A stretch of DNA of 64,000 bases from Pseudomonas frederiksbergensis (GTDB taxonomy: Bacteria > Pseudomonadota > Gammaproteobacteria > Pseudomonadales > Pseudomonadaceae), in NCBI RefSeq assembly GCF_900105495.1, contig NZ_FNTF01000002.1:4828501-4892500 (forward strand), read 5' to 3'. The notes beneath the pieces were generated by a model, which saw only the letters and a program-made list of their open reading frames with translations, ran no database searches and had not been told where the DNA came from. Each line of letters begins with the position of its first letter. Position 1 is the stretch's first letter. Position numbers and translations under genes: made by a program. This document shows, one piece after another, positions 8,471-17,058 of this stretch.

Positions 8471-9318
8471 TCAGTAGGTCTTGTCGCCGATGATCCCGGC
8501 ACGCTCCATCTTGCGATGGCACGGCGGGTAATCCATGACGGCGTAATGCTGGGTGCTGCGGTTGTCCCAGATGGCGATGCTGTTGGGTTTCCAGCGCCAG
8601 CGCACCTGATACTCGGGGATGTAGGCCTGGCTGATCAGGTAGCGCAGCAACTCGCTCGCGCCAGGGTTGGCATCCTGGCCGAAGCGCACCCGCTCGGGGT
8701 GTGGTAGTTGCTCAAGTGCGTGGTGAAGGCGTTGACGAACAGCACCTTCTCCCCGGTTTCCGGGTGGGTACGCACCACCGGGTGCTCGGCATCCGGATAC
8801 ATCGCCTTGAGCGCCAGACGCTTTTCGATTGGCATGGCGGCACCGAAACTCGCTTCGATGCTGTGGCGGGCGCGCAGGTCGGCAATCTTCACCTTCACGT
8901 CCTCTGGCAAACGAGCGTAGGCCTCGACCATGTTGGCCCACATGGTGTCGCCGCCCACCGGAGGGCATTCCACGCAGCGCAGCACGCAGCCCATCGGCGG
9001 CGCCTCGCGCCAGGTCGCGTCGGTATGCCAGGCGTTTTCGTAGCGGTCCATCGGCTGGTCCGGGTTCTTGTAGATGCGCACCAGCCCGGGATGATCCGGA
9101 TCACTGCCAGCCACCGGATGGTCCTCCAACTCACCGAAGCGGCGGGCGAAAGCCACGTGCTCGGCACGAGTGATGTCCTGATCGCGCAGGAACACCACTC
9201 GATGCTTGAGCAACTGAGCACGAATCTCGGCAAAAAGACCGTCGTCATGCACCGCGTCGGCGAGGTTGACGCCGATCAGTTCGGCGCCAATGCTGCAGGT
9301 CAATTGTTCGACTTTCAT
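8471..9318 (-). pseudogene. TauD/TfdA-family 2-oxoglutarate dioxygenase, frameshifted
   Basis: Two overlapping frames encode one dioxygenase. The first, from ATG 9318 (GGGAG nine bases upstream), carries the iron ligands H98 and D100 in ENAWHTDATW and runs normally to LSNYHTP near position 8700. The homologous sequence then continues one frame over, ERVRFGQDANPGASELLRYL, to a natural stop at 8471. That second part holds the distal His (STQHYAVMDY) and the 2-oxoglutarate-binding Arg (CHRKMERAG). The break falls at a run of four C; a fifth C would restore H-T-P-E-R-V-R. As it stands, the product ends in an out-of-frame tail and lacks essential residues. It is either a recent one-base deletion or a sequencing error. 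The gene lies between qor and BKACE in the operon. Confidence 0.85.
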
Positions 9319-9332
9319 GGCGGACAACTCCC

Positions 9333-10313
9333 TTAAATGACGAAAATCGAAGAGCCCGTGGTTTTGCGTGATTCCAGGTCGCGATGGGCCTGCACGGCAT
9401 CCTGCAAAGCATAGTGCTGGTTGATCTCGATCTTGATCCGACCGCTACCAACGTGGTCGAACAATTCGCCAGCCAGGGCGGCTTTTTCCGCGGGGTCGGA
9501 AATGTAATCGGCCAGGGCCGGACGCGTCATGAACAGCGAGCCTTTCATCGCCAGCATTACCGGGTCGAAGGCCGGGATCGGACCGGATGCCGTGCCGACG
9601 CACACCATCAGGCCACGACGCTTGAGCGAATCCAGCGAACCCATGAAGGTGTTCTTGCCGACGCTGTCGAACACCACGTTGACCCCCACGCCATCAGTCA
9701 ACTCGCGCACGCGCTGGGCGACATCTTCGTGGCTGTAATTGATGACATGGTCGCAGCCATGGGCCAGGGCAATTTCACCCTTGACCGCGGTGGACACGGT
9801 GCCGATGACGGTCAGGCCGAGCAGCTTGGCCCATTGCGAAACGATCAGGCCCACGCCACCGGCAGCGGCGTGCAGCAGAATGCTGTCGCCGGCCTTGAAA
9901 TCGTAAATGCGCCGCATCAGGTACGACGACGTCAGGCCGCGCATGGTCATGGCGGCGGCGGTCTCGAAACTGATGGTTTCCGGCAGTTTGATCAACGGCG
10001 CGGCCGGGATCAGGCGTTCGGTGCTGTAGGCCCCCAAGGTGTTGAGAAAACCGGTGTAGGTGACGCGATCGCCTACACGGACATTGGTAACCCCCTCGCC
10101 GATGGCCTGGACCACACCGGACGCTTCAACCCCCATGCCGTTGGGCATCGGGATCGGGTAAGTGCCGTTGCGAAAGTAGGTGTCGGCATAGTTCAGGCCG
10201 ACCGCCACATGACGAAGACGAACCTGGCCTGGACCGGGGTCGCCAACTTCGACCTCCTCATAGCGGAGGACTTCGGGACCACCGGTTTCGTAGAAGCGTA
10301 CGGCTTTGGCCAT
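9333..10313 (-). CDS. Quinone oxidoreductase, zinc-independent MDR family
   Basis: The 326-residue protein begins at ATG 10313 (GGAGAATAAG upstream). It has the GroES-like N-terminal half of medium-chain reductases (VGLNYADTYFRNGTYP, GMGVEASGVVQAIGEGV), then a Rossmann domain with the quinone-oxidoreductase signature ILLHAAAGGVGLIVSQWAKL. The catalytic zinc ligands of alcohol dehydrogenases are absent, as is typical for QOR. It should reduce an enone or quinone with NADPH in the cytoplasm. It is the first gene of the leftward operon, with the 40-bp AraC-type element 81 bp upstream of its start, and is followed by the dioxygenase after 14 bp. Confidence 0.9.
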   Translation of the reverse strand: MAKAVRFYETGGPEVLRYEEVEVGDPGPGQVRLRHVAVGLNYADTYFRNGTYPIPMPNGMGVEASGVVQAIGEGVTNVRVGDRVTYTGFLNTLGAYSTERLIPAAPLIKLPETISFETAAAMTMRGLTSSYLMRRIYDFKAGDSILLHAAAGGVGLIVSQWAKLLGLTVIGTVSTAVKGEIALAHGCDHVINYSHEDVAQRVRELTDGVGVNVVFDSVGKNTFMGSLDSLKRRGLMVCVGTASGPIPAFDPVMLAMKGSLFMTRPALADYISDPAEKAALAGELFDHVGSGRIKIEINQHYALQDAVQAHRDLESRKTTGSSIFVI

Positions 10314-10393
10314 TTTTCTTATTCTCCAATCTGCAAGATGGGCGTGCTGCGTCGAATTGCGCTGATTGGACTGTAGGACGACGTCTGCAGGGT

Positions 10394-10433
10394 CGCTTCT
10401 CATCAGACGACAATGGCTTTTCATTTCATGACA
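10394..10433 (-). promoter_or_regulatory. Putative AraC-type operator, copy 2
   Basis: On the minus strand the block begins TGTCATGAAA, then has ATGAAAAG and ATGAGAAG starting exactly 21 bp apart, the same positions as in copy 1 at 2268-2307. It lies 81 bp upstream of the qor start, against 82 bp for copy 1 and the hydrolase start. Confidence 0.7.
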
Positions 10434-10569
10434 ACCGGGTGGTTGTACAAGATCCCGGGAACCAGAAAGCCTTGGCCATTGGGAGAGTGAGTGAACAGCT
10501 TACGGACCACGAAGAGATCAAAAAGCGACTTCAACTGAAATGGCCAAAAACGCCACCCCCCTTGAGCAG

Positions 10570-10587
10570 TTTTGGCATAGGCCAAAA
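10570..10587. promoter_or_regulatory. Palindrome upstream of thiolase
   Basis: TTTTGGC and GCCAAAA form a perfect dyad around ATAG, 79 bp upstream of the thiolase start, and a further GGCCAAAA half-site lies at 10542-10549. No T run follows, so an operator is more likely than a terminator. The binding protein is unknown. Confidence 0.4.
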
Positions 10588-10665
10588 TCATCACGGTGTC
10601 TAGACTCACTCCAAATAACAGTGCAAAAGCACACTTGAATCCAGGACTGTTCCAGGGGAACCCGC

Positions 10666-11850
10666 ATGAACCCATCCGACATTTTTGTCATCAGCGCCGT
10701 CCGCTCCGCTATCGGCAGCTTTGGCGGTTCGCTCAAAGATGTGCCGCCCATTCAATTGGCGACTGATGTTTGCCGCGCCGCCATTGAACGTTCGGGGCTG
10801 GCGCCTGAACACATCGGTCACGTGGTGATGGGGCATGTGATCCCGACGGAAGCACGTGATGCCTACATCTCTCGTGCCGTGGCGATGAATGCCGGCCTGC
10901 CGAAAGAGACGCCCGCCTTCAACGTCAACCGCCTCTGCGGTTCTGGTTTGCAGGCCATTGTCAGTGCCGCTCAAAGTTTGATGCTCGGGGATGCCGGGGC
11001 TGCGCTGGCGGGTGGCGTCGAATCCATGAGCCGCGGGACTTATCTGTTGCCGCAGGCGCGCTGGGGCGCACGCATGGGCGATATGCAAGCCATCGACTAC
11101 GTGCTCGGCGTTCTGCAAGACCCGTTTGGCGGTTTCCATATGGGCATTACTGCGGAAAACATCGCCGAGCGCTATGGCATCACTCGTCAGGCTCAGGATG
11201 AGTTGGCGCTGCTCAGCCAGCAACGAGCGGCCCGGGCGATTGCCGAAGGGCGATTTACCGACCAGATCGTGCCGATCGAAGTGGCATCGCGCAAAGGCAC
11301 CGTGACGTTTGCGACGGACGAGCATGTGCGCGCCGAGGTCAATGCCGAGCAATTGGGCAAGATGAAGCCGGCCTTCAAAAAAGATGGCAGCGTCACCGCC
11401 GGCAACGCGTCCGGCCTCAACGATGGTGCCGGTGCATTGATCCTGGCCACGGGTCAGATGGTTCTCGACCAAGGCCTCAAGCCCATCGCCCGACTGGTCG
11501 GCTATGCCCATGCCGGCGTGGAACCCGAGCTGATGGGGTTGGGACCGATTCCCGCCACCCGTCTGGTCCTCAAACGCGCCGGCCTGTCCGTTGCCGACCT
11601 GGATGTCATCGAATCCAACGAAGCATTCGCGGCCCAGGCGTGTGCCGTGGCGCAGGAGCTGGGCTTCGACCCGGAGAAGGTCAACCCGAACGGTTCGGGG
11701 ATTTCTCTGGGCCACCCGGTGGGCGCGACCGGTGCGATTATCGCCACCAAGGCGATTCATGAACTGCAGCGTGTTCAGGGTCGTTATGCCCTGGCAACCA
11801 TGTGCATCGGCGGCGGCCAAGGCATCGCCGTGTTGTTCGAACGCGTCTGA
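10666..11850 (+). CDS. Acetyl-CoA C-acetyltransferase / beta-ketothiolase
   Basis: The 394-residue protein matches the thiolase family length. It has nucleophilic C91 in NRLCGSGLQA, the NEAFAAQA loop, H350 in GHPVGATGA and the acid/base C380 in CIGGGQG. It would cleave acetoacetyl-CoA or another 3-ketoacyl-CoA to acetyl-CoA, or run in reverse. It is transcribed divergently from the catabolic operon and ends at a strong terminator, so it is monocistronic. Its position suggests it handles the acetoacetate produced by the BKACE enzyme. No CoA-transferase or ligase for acetoacetate is visible nearby. Confidence 0.92.
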   Translation: MNPSDIFVISAVRSAIGSFGGSLKDVPPIQLATDVCRAAIERSGLAPEHIGHVVMGHVIPTEARDAYISRAVAMNAGLPKETPAFNVNRLCGSGLQAIVSAAQSLMLGDAGAALAGGVESMSRGTYLLPQARWGARMGDMQAIDYVLGVLQDPFGGFHMGITAENIAERYGITRQAQDELALLSQQRAARAIAEGRFTDQIVPIEVASRKGTVTFATDEHVRAEVNAEQLGKMKPAFKKDGSVTAGNASGLNDGAGALILATGQMVLDQGLKPIARLVGYAHAGVEPELMGLGPIPATRLVLKRAGLSVADLDVIESNEAFAAQACAVAQELGFDPEKVNPNGSGISLGHPVGATGAIIATKAIHELQRVQGRYALATMCIGGGQGIAVLFERV

Positions 11851-11864
11851 TCGACCCAAACGAA

Positions 11865-11896
11865 GGCGGCGCCGATTATGGCGCCGCCTCGTTTTA
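11865..11896 (+). terminator. Intrinsic terminator after thiolase
   Basis: A perfect nine-base stem GGCGGCGCC/GGCGCCGCC with a six-base loop is followed shortly by TTTT. It begins 14 bp after the thiolase stop. Confidence 0.85.
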
Positions 11897-12330
11897 GTGC
11901 GATGGAATCAGTGCGCAATGCACGCAGATTCCAGCTCGGTGCAAGCCTCGAATACTGCACGACCCCACTCGAACTCCCTCCCCGATTGATTGCAAGGCGG
12001 ACAACAGCACGCTGGCGAATTATCAGCCTTGGCGCGCTGACGACATGGCGGTATTTGCGCAAAAAACATGTTCTACCTCCCCGGCACCCGCGCCGAACTG
12101 ATCAAGCAAATGCGTGCGCAAGGTTCTACTAAACTACGCAGAACCAAGCAGTTCCAGTGAATGATTTCACAGCACTGCTAAAGTGATAGCACGCGCCCCC
12201 ACATGCCCCCAACGCTTGTCATTTTCGAAGGTGGGTGGCTGATCACGGTGACGCCAATGCTCTCAAGCGAGGGCTGCATGAACTGAATCGCGTCATCGAG
12301 CGCGAGGGGCAGCAGACATGAGGTCTAAAT
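11897..12330. other. Gene-free stretch before the EPS locus
   Basis: About 430 bp with no gene I can support. Short coding-like pieces are present, for example a reading frame ending at 12321 (GLHELNRVIEREGQQT then stop) and another ending at 12160. None has a start, a ribosome site and a recognisable family together. The region presumably carries the promoter of the initiating glycosyltransferase gene. Confidence 0.5.
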
Positions 12331-13755
12331 ATGATATTTGAGCCCAACAGTACCCGTTCCGTTCTCCAGCGAAGAAGCAGCACCAGTATCGTTGTCCAGG
12401 CGGGTCTCGATTGTGTTGCGGTGACCGGTGTTGCATGGTTTTTGATCAATTATCATATCGGCTTCATAACGCAGTCCTATGTCATCCTGCTCCTGTTGCT
12501 GCTGGGGGCTTTGGCCGTCGTGTACGACCACTACGCCATTTACCGCAGCAATGTCGGTTTTACCGTCAAAGCCTTCAAGCTTTTGAAAGCATGGACTGCC
12601 ACGTTTGGCTTTCTCGTTGCCATGGCCTTTCTTACCAAGCAAAGCGAACAGTACTCGCGTTTATTGGTCGGGCAGTTATTCGTTGTTGGATATTTTGCTC
12701 AGTTGCTTTTGCACCTCGCGACCCGCGAGATGCAAAAAAAGTTTTTGGCCCATCCGACTCAATTGGAAAACTCGCTCATCATTGGCTCGGGCGAACTGGC
12801 CAGCTATCTTCACAAGAAAATCAGCAATAACCCTTGGCTCGGCGAGCGCATAGTTGGCTGTGTGTTGATTGGCGCGGACGATGACCGGGGAAAGGAAAGT
12901 CTGGAAGGCGCTCAGCGTCTGTCGATCCTGGGCGATATCGCCGACCTTGATGAGTTAGTTGTCAAACATGCCATTCGTACCGTCTATTTCGTGACCCCTC
13001 TGGGTGGCTCAGAGGTCATCCAGGATGTTTACTTAAGGCTGTTCGATAAACACATCTCTGTTAACTGGGTGCCTGACATTTTCTCGTTGCGCCTGATCAA
13101 CCACAGCGTTCGCGAAATTGCCGGCATTCCCGTCCTGACCCTGTCTGAAACTCCGTTGATGGGGATGCGCCTGTTTCTGAAGAACCTTGAGGACAAAGTC
13201 CTGGCCTTTCTCATTTTGGTTCTTGCAGCGCCCGTCCTGGTAGTCGTCGCCATTGCCATCAAGCTCGATAGCCCCGGCCCGATATTCTTTCGTCAGCAGC
13301 GGATGGGCTGGAGTGGGGAAGCTTTTCGGATCTGGAAGTTCAGAAGCATGGTCGTCCATCAGGATGAAGACGGCATCGTCAAACAGGCGCAAAAGAACGA
13401 CCCGCGCATGACCAGGGTTGGGGCCTTTATTCGGCGAACCAGCCTGGATGAACTACCGCAGTTATTTAACGTCTTGATGGGGGAAATGTCTTTGGTGGGG
13501 CCTCGCCCGCACGCTATTCAACACGATGTGCAGTACTCGCCCGATGTCTCGGGCTACTTTGCGCGCCACAACATTAAGCCGGGCATCACAGGCCTGGCTC
13601 AGGTACGTGGCTATCGAGGTGAAACGAAGGATATCGATCAGATGATTCGGCGTGTTGACTCGGACATCGAGTACATCAACAACTGGTCGCTATGGCTCGA
13701 TTTCGTCATCCTTTTACGAACGGTGTTTGCCTTCTCCGGCAAACATGCCTACTAG
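12331..13755 (+). CDS. Undecaprenyl-phosphate sugar phosphotransferase, WcaJ type
   Basis: The protein has 474 residues. An N-terminal membrane region with about four helices is followed by a cytoplasmic CoA-binding-like domain ([16 protein letters not shown]), a fifth hydrophobic segment near residue 290, and a C-terminal bacterial sugar transferase domain. That last domain shows [33 protein letters not shown] and [11 protein letters not shown]. This is the polyisoprenyl-phosphate hexose-1-phosphate transferase layout of WcaJ, VpsL and PssY. It starts repeat-unit synthesis by moving a hexose-1-phosphate, probably glucose, to undecaprenyl phosphate at the inner membrane. It is the only plus-strand gene at this end of the EPS locus, convergent with the wecG-like gene. 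Confidence 0.93.
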   Translation: MIFEPNSTRSVLQRRSSTSIVVQAGLDCVAVTGVAWFLINYHIGFITQSYVILLLLLLGALAVVYDHYAIYRSNVGFTVKAFKLLKAWTATFGFLVAMAFLTKQSEQYSRLLVGQLFVVGYFAQLLLHLATREMQKKFLAHPTQLENSLIIGSGELASYLHKKISNNPWLGERIVGCVLIGADDDRGKESLEGAQRLSILGDIADLDELVVKHAIRTVYFVTPLGGSEVIQDVYLRLFDKHISVNWVPDIFSLRLINHSVREIAGIPVLTLSETPLMGMRLFLKNLEDKVLAFLILVLAAPVLVVVAIAIKLDSPGPIFFRQQRMGWSGEAFRIWKFRSMVVHQDEDGIVKQAQKNDPRMTRVGAFIRRTSLDELPQLFNVLMGEMSLVGPRPHAIQHDVQYSPDVSGYFARHNIKPGITGLAQVRGYRGETKDIDQMIRRVDSDIEYINNWSLWLDFVILLRTVFAFSGKHAY

Positions 13756-13847
13756 CCATTCTCGAGTGTCTGGGCGATCTCAAGGCCATTCAGGGTTCCC
13801 CCGGAACAATGGAGGTTATTTAAAAAGACCGCCAAACGGATATGAAC

Positions 13848-14597
13848 TTACGCATTACCCCTGCCCTTGTCCCTGTAGATCAATGTACGCAACAAGAACA
13901 TCGGATTACCCAGCACATAGCGTCTGAATAAGCGCTTTGGCTCACCTATCAGCCTGAACACCCACTCACAACCGAGACGCCGCACCCACTGCGGAGCACG
14001 AGTGACTTTGCCGCCGAGAAAATCCAGGATCGCCCCTCCGCACACGACCAGACAGGGCGCGCCACTGGCGGCTAACCTCGCAGCAACGGCTTCCTGCTTG
14101 GGCATGCCCATACCCAGCACAACCAGTTCCGGCTGAAACTGCCGGGCAAGGTTTACATAGGTATCCACCGACGCAAAACCATGGTGAGCAGAGACGACAT
14201 TGACCGCAAATATCGCTTCGCTTCGCTGCACCGCGTTGGCCAGAAAGGGCTCTTCAGTACCCCAGAAAGCCACGCGACGGCCCTTGAACGCGGCCAATAA
14301 CTTGGGAATGAAATCGGTGCCATTCATATTCAACCCCGGCTCCAGGCCGAGGCGACGAAACAGAATAGCCATGCCGGAGCCATCCCGTAGTAACACGTCC
14401 GTAGCCAACAGGGCGTTGAAGTAGTCGGGGTTGGCCGCCACCAGATTCATGGCATGGGCATTGGCGAACCCGAGCACTGTCGTTACGTCAGGTCTGGATA
14501 ACGCATCAATCAATGCTTGCTCGTCATCAGCATCGCTGACCACCCTGAGTTTCCGGGTAATCGTTTGCCAGCTGTGCTGCCAGGATAAAGCGCGCAT
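13848..14597 (-). CDS. WecG/TagA/CpsF family glycosyltransferase
   Basis: The 249-residue protein carries the family hallmarks GFANAHAMNLVAANPDY, RDGSGMAILFRRLG, NGTDFIPKLL, GMGMPKQE and the C-terminal EWVFRLIGEPKRLFRRY. Members (WecG, TagA, CpsF) move ManNAcA, ManNAc or related sugars to a lipid-linked acceptor on the cytoplasmic membrane face. It overlaps the stop of the preceding GT2 gene by one base and is the last gene of a long leftward run of EPS genes. The exact donor sugar is unknown. Confidence 0.92.
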   Translation of the reverse strand: MRALSWQHSWQTITRKLRVVSDADDEQALIDALSRPDVTTVLGFANAHAMNLVAANPDYFNALLATDVLLRDGSGMAILFRRLGLEPGLNMNGTDFIPKLLAAFKGRRVAFWGTEEPFLANAVQRSEAIFAVNVVSAHHGFASVDTYVNLARQFQPELVVLGMGMPKQEAVAARLAASGAPCLVVCGGAILDFLGGKVTRAPQWVRRLGCEWVFRLIGEPKRLFRRYVLGNPMFLLRTLIYRDKGRGNA

Positions 14598-15784
14598 TAG
14601 CTGTCATCTCGCTTCGACCGCACCCATTCAACCTGGCGTTTGAGCAAAAACCCGAGATACAGCGGGATTTTCCTCATCGCGTAGAACGGCGCATACATCA
14701 AGGCTGAAAAAGAAATAATCCCGCGACCAAATTGGCTCCATGCCAGCAAGATAGCCACACCCAAAATTGCCACCCCGCAAGAAGCTATCAATGCGGGCGC
14801 CAACGCTCCGGACAGTAGAAAGACCAACCATGACAGAACAAACGCCGCCGCCAAGGCCAACGTCAATAAGGCCAACGGAGGGACCAGCAAATCCAGGGTC
14901 ATCGCCAGCAGACGCCAGTTACGCTGGCCAAGCGACTCGACCAGCAACTTTGGCGTGTCCCCAAGAATTACGCCTAAATGACCATGTTCCCAGCGCGTAC
15001 GCTGGGTCGTTAAGCCTTCATCGCTGCGCGGAAAGTAACTGGTCACCAGAGCATCGGGGCAGAACACCGGCGGCTTGCCGTTTCGGCATAAATCCAGGCC
15101 CATCTTCAAATCTTCAACGATGTGGCCACTGGCCAAATTGATCAACGTCAGATCCTGCCAGACGAAAGCCATTCCCGTGCCCATTAGCTGACAGGGCAAA
15201 CCAAGTCGGGTCCAACCCTGCGGCCGTACCCGATTCTTCACACACCAGGCAAACTCGGCAAGCCGCACTTTTAGCCCGGAACCTGCCGGAGCAAGCATTA
15301 AATTAAGAGCTTGCGCTGGCCGCCCTGAGTCGATGCAACAGATGGCCAAACGCTCAATTGAGCCCTCGGCCACCTGGCAGTCCGCATCGACAACAATCAT
15401 GACGTCCGGCGCATCGCTGGCCAAATGACGTACCCCACAGTCCACCGCATAACCCTTGCCACGCTGCTGAGCATTGCTGCGCTCCACCACCTCGGCGCCC
15501 GCCGTGCGGGCCAGCGCCGCCGTGTCGTCAGAACAGTTATCCGCTACCACCAGCAGGCGATCACCCGAAAGCAACTGCGGCCGAATGCTATTCAACGTCG
15601 CGACGATGACCGAGGATTCATCGTGTGCCGGTATCAACACCGCCACCCGCGGTCGCGAGCCTTGCGCCGACGCAGGCGAACGCGCAGGCAGGCAGGCCAT
15701 CAACACCTGCACAAACAGCACCAACACCGGCAGGAGGATGAGCATCAGCAGTGAGCTGAACAGCCAACCAAGTAATGTAGTCAT
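14597..15784 (-). CDS. Membrane glycosyltransferase family 2
   Basis: The 395-residue protein starts with one membrane helix. A GT-A domain follows (VAVLIPAHDESSVIVATL, VVADNCSDDT, and the DXD-type VDADCQ), then the processive-type motif QRTRWEHGH (Q-x-x-R-W) and about three C-terminal helices. The QxxRW motif is typical of processive or large GT2 enzymes such as cellulose and hyaluronan synthase relatives, although single-sugar enzymes also carry it. It overlaps the GT4 gene by 4 bp and the wecG-like gene by one base. It probably adds a sugar to the EPS repeat unit. Confidence 0.88.
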   Translation of the reverse strand: MTTLLGWLFSSLLMLILLPVLVLFVQVLMACLPARSPASAQGSRPRVAVLIPAHDESSVIVATLNSIRPQLLSGDRLLVVADNCSDDTAALARTAGAEVVERSNAQQRGKGYAVDCGVRHLASDAPDVMIVVDADCQVAEGSIERLAICCIDSGRPAQALNLMLAPAGSGLKVRLAEFAWCVKNRVRPQGWTRLGLPCQLMGTGMAFVWQDLTLINLASGHIVEDLKMGLDLCRNGKPPVFCPDALVTSYFPRSDEGLTTQRTRWEHGHLGVILGDTPKLLVESLGQRNWRLLAMTLDLLVPPLALLTLALAAAFVLSWLVFLLSGALAPALIASCGVAILGVAILLAWSQFGRGIISFSALMYAPFYAMRKIPLYLGFLLKRQVEWVRSKRDDS

Positions 15785-16983
15785 GCTTGCGCCCTGAACA
15801 AATTAGCCAACTTGGCCGCTTCGATGTCGATGTCGTGTCGCTCCAGCACTCTCTGGTAAGCCGCCTCGCCCATCCGCTGCAACACCTCGACAGGTTGCGC
15901 GAGGCAGTCCGCCAGCGCCGCCGCCAATTCATCCACGGCTCCCGCGGGAAACAACCAACCGTTCACACCCTGTTGTACCAACTCGGGAATCCCTGCCACA
16001 TAGCTCGTCAATACTGGTCGGCGCAACGCCATGGCTTCCATAATGACCACTGGCAACCCCTCGGCGAAACTCGGCAACACCAAGGCCCGCGCCGCGAGAA
16101 TTTCCGCCCGCACCTGATCGCTGCTGATCCAGCCGGTAATTCGCACCCGTGCTTGCAAGCCATGCCGTGCAATCAGGCTTTCGATTTCTGCGCGCATTTC
16201 CCCATCACCCGCCAGTACCAGTTCGAACTCCACGTCTTGTGCTGCCAGGCTGCGGACAGCCTCAAGCAACAACAGTTGTCCCTTTTGCTCACACAAACGA
16301 CCGACGCAAACCAACCGCGGCGCAGATGGCACGGCAACGGCCGGCACATCGTGAAACGCCCGCTCCAGCCCGCAGTGCACCACCTTTACTCTTGGCCAAT
16401 GCGCATGAGCCACCCAGCGAAACAGCTGGCTACGCCCATAAGAACTGATCGCCGCGACAAAAGCCGCGCGCCGGACTTTCTCGCCCAAATGAATAAACTG
16501 CGGTTTGTCGAACTCTTCCGGCCCGTGCACGGTAAAACTGTACGCTGGCCCACCGAGTACATTGGCCAGCATCACCACCTCGGTTGAGTTGGTGCCGAAA
16601 TGCGCATGCACGTGCTCGGCTCCAAACGCCTGCAACCACATCAGCACACCACACGCCTCGGATAAATAAACCAAATGGTATGGCCAGGGACGATCAGCAC
16701 GCTGGCCCATGCGCAGCGCCAGCCACAGCGCCGAAAAAAACCGTCGCGGTTGGGCGCGCAATACCTGCAGCACAGGCACTAACAGCGCTTTGACTCCGCC
16801 CTCCAGCACATACTGGGTTTTATCGCGTTCAGACACGTCCTCGGCATCCACCAGTTCGGCATCCCAGCCACGCAGAGCAATGCGCTGCACCACAAACCCC
16901 TGACGTTCCAACGCCAAAATCTCCCGGCGAATGAAACTATGGCTGACTTTGGGGTATTGATTGATGAAATAGGCGATGCGCAT
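15781..16983 (-). CDS. Glycosyltransferase family 4
   Basis: The 400-residue protein has a GT-B fold. The N-terminal half opens MRIAYFINQYPKVSHSFIRR and holds AEHVHAHFGTNSTEVV. The C-terminal half has PRLVCVGRLCEQKGQLLLL, LAGDGEMRAEIE and the nucleotide-sugar binding stretch PSFAEGLPVVIMEAMA. This is a retaining GT4 resembling colanic-acid enzymes such as WcaL. It acts at the cytoplasmic face on the growing lipid-linked unit. It has a weak ribosome site and overlaps the downstream GT2 gene by 4 bp. Confidence 0.92.
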   Translation of the reverse strand: MRIAYFINQYPKVSHSFIRREILALERQGFVVQRIALRGWDAELVDAEDVSERDKTQYVLEGGVKALLVPVLQVLRAQPRRFFSALWLALRMGQRADRPWPYHLVYLSEACGVLMWLQAFGAEHVHAHFGTNSTEVVMLANVLGGPAYSFTVHGPEEFDKPQFIHLGEKVRRAAFVAAISSYGRSQLFRWVAHAHWPRVKVVHCGLERAFHDVPAVAVPSAPRLVCVGRLCEQKGQLLLLEAVRSLAAQDVEFELVLAGDGEMRAEIESLIARHGLQARVRITGWISSDQVRAEILAARALVLPSFAEGLPVVIMEAMALRRPVLTSYVAGIPELVQQGVNGWLFPAGAVDELAAALADCLAQPVEVLQRMGEAAYQRVLERHDIDIEAAKLANLFRAQA

Positions 16984-17058
16984 AGGAACCAGACTTAGTT
17001 GTCGTTGCGGTGGATTATTACTGCAAGCAATCCCACAGTAGTACAGGTAGCAGGAACC

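Larger units (their letters stand above)
10314..10665. other. Divergent promoter region, catabolic operon/thiolase
   Basis: This 352-bp gap separates the leftward operon from the rightward thiolase. It contains operator copy 2 (10394-10433) and a separate palindrome near the thiolase side (10570-10587). No gene is supported. Confidence 0.6.
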
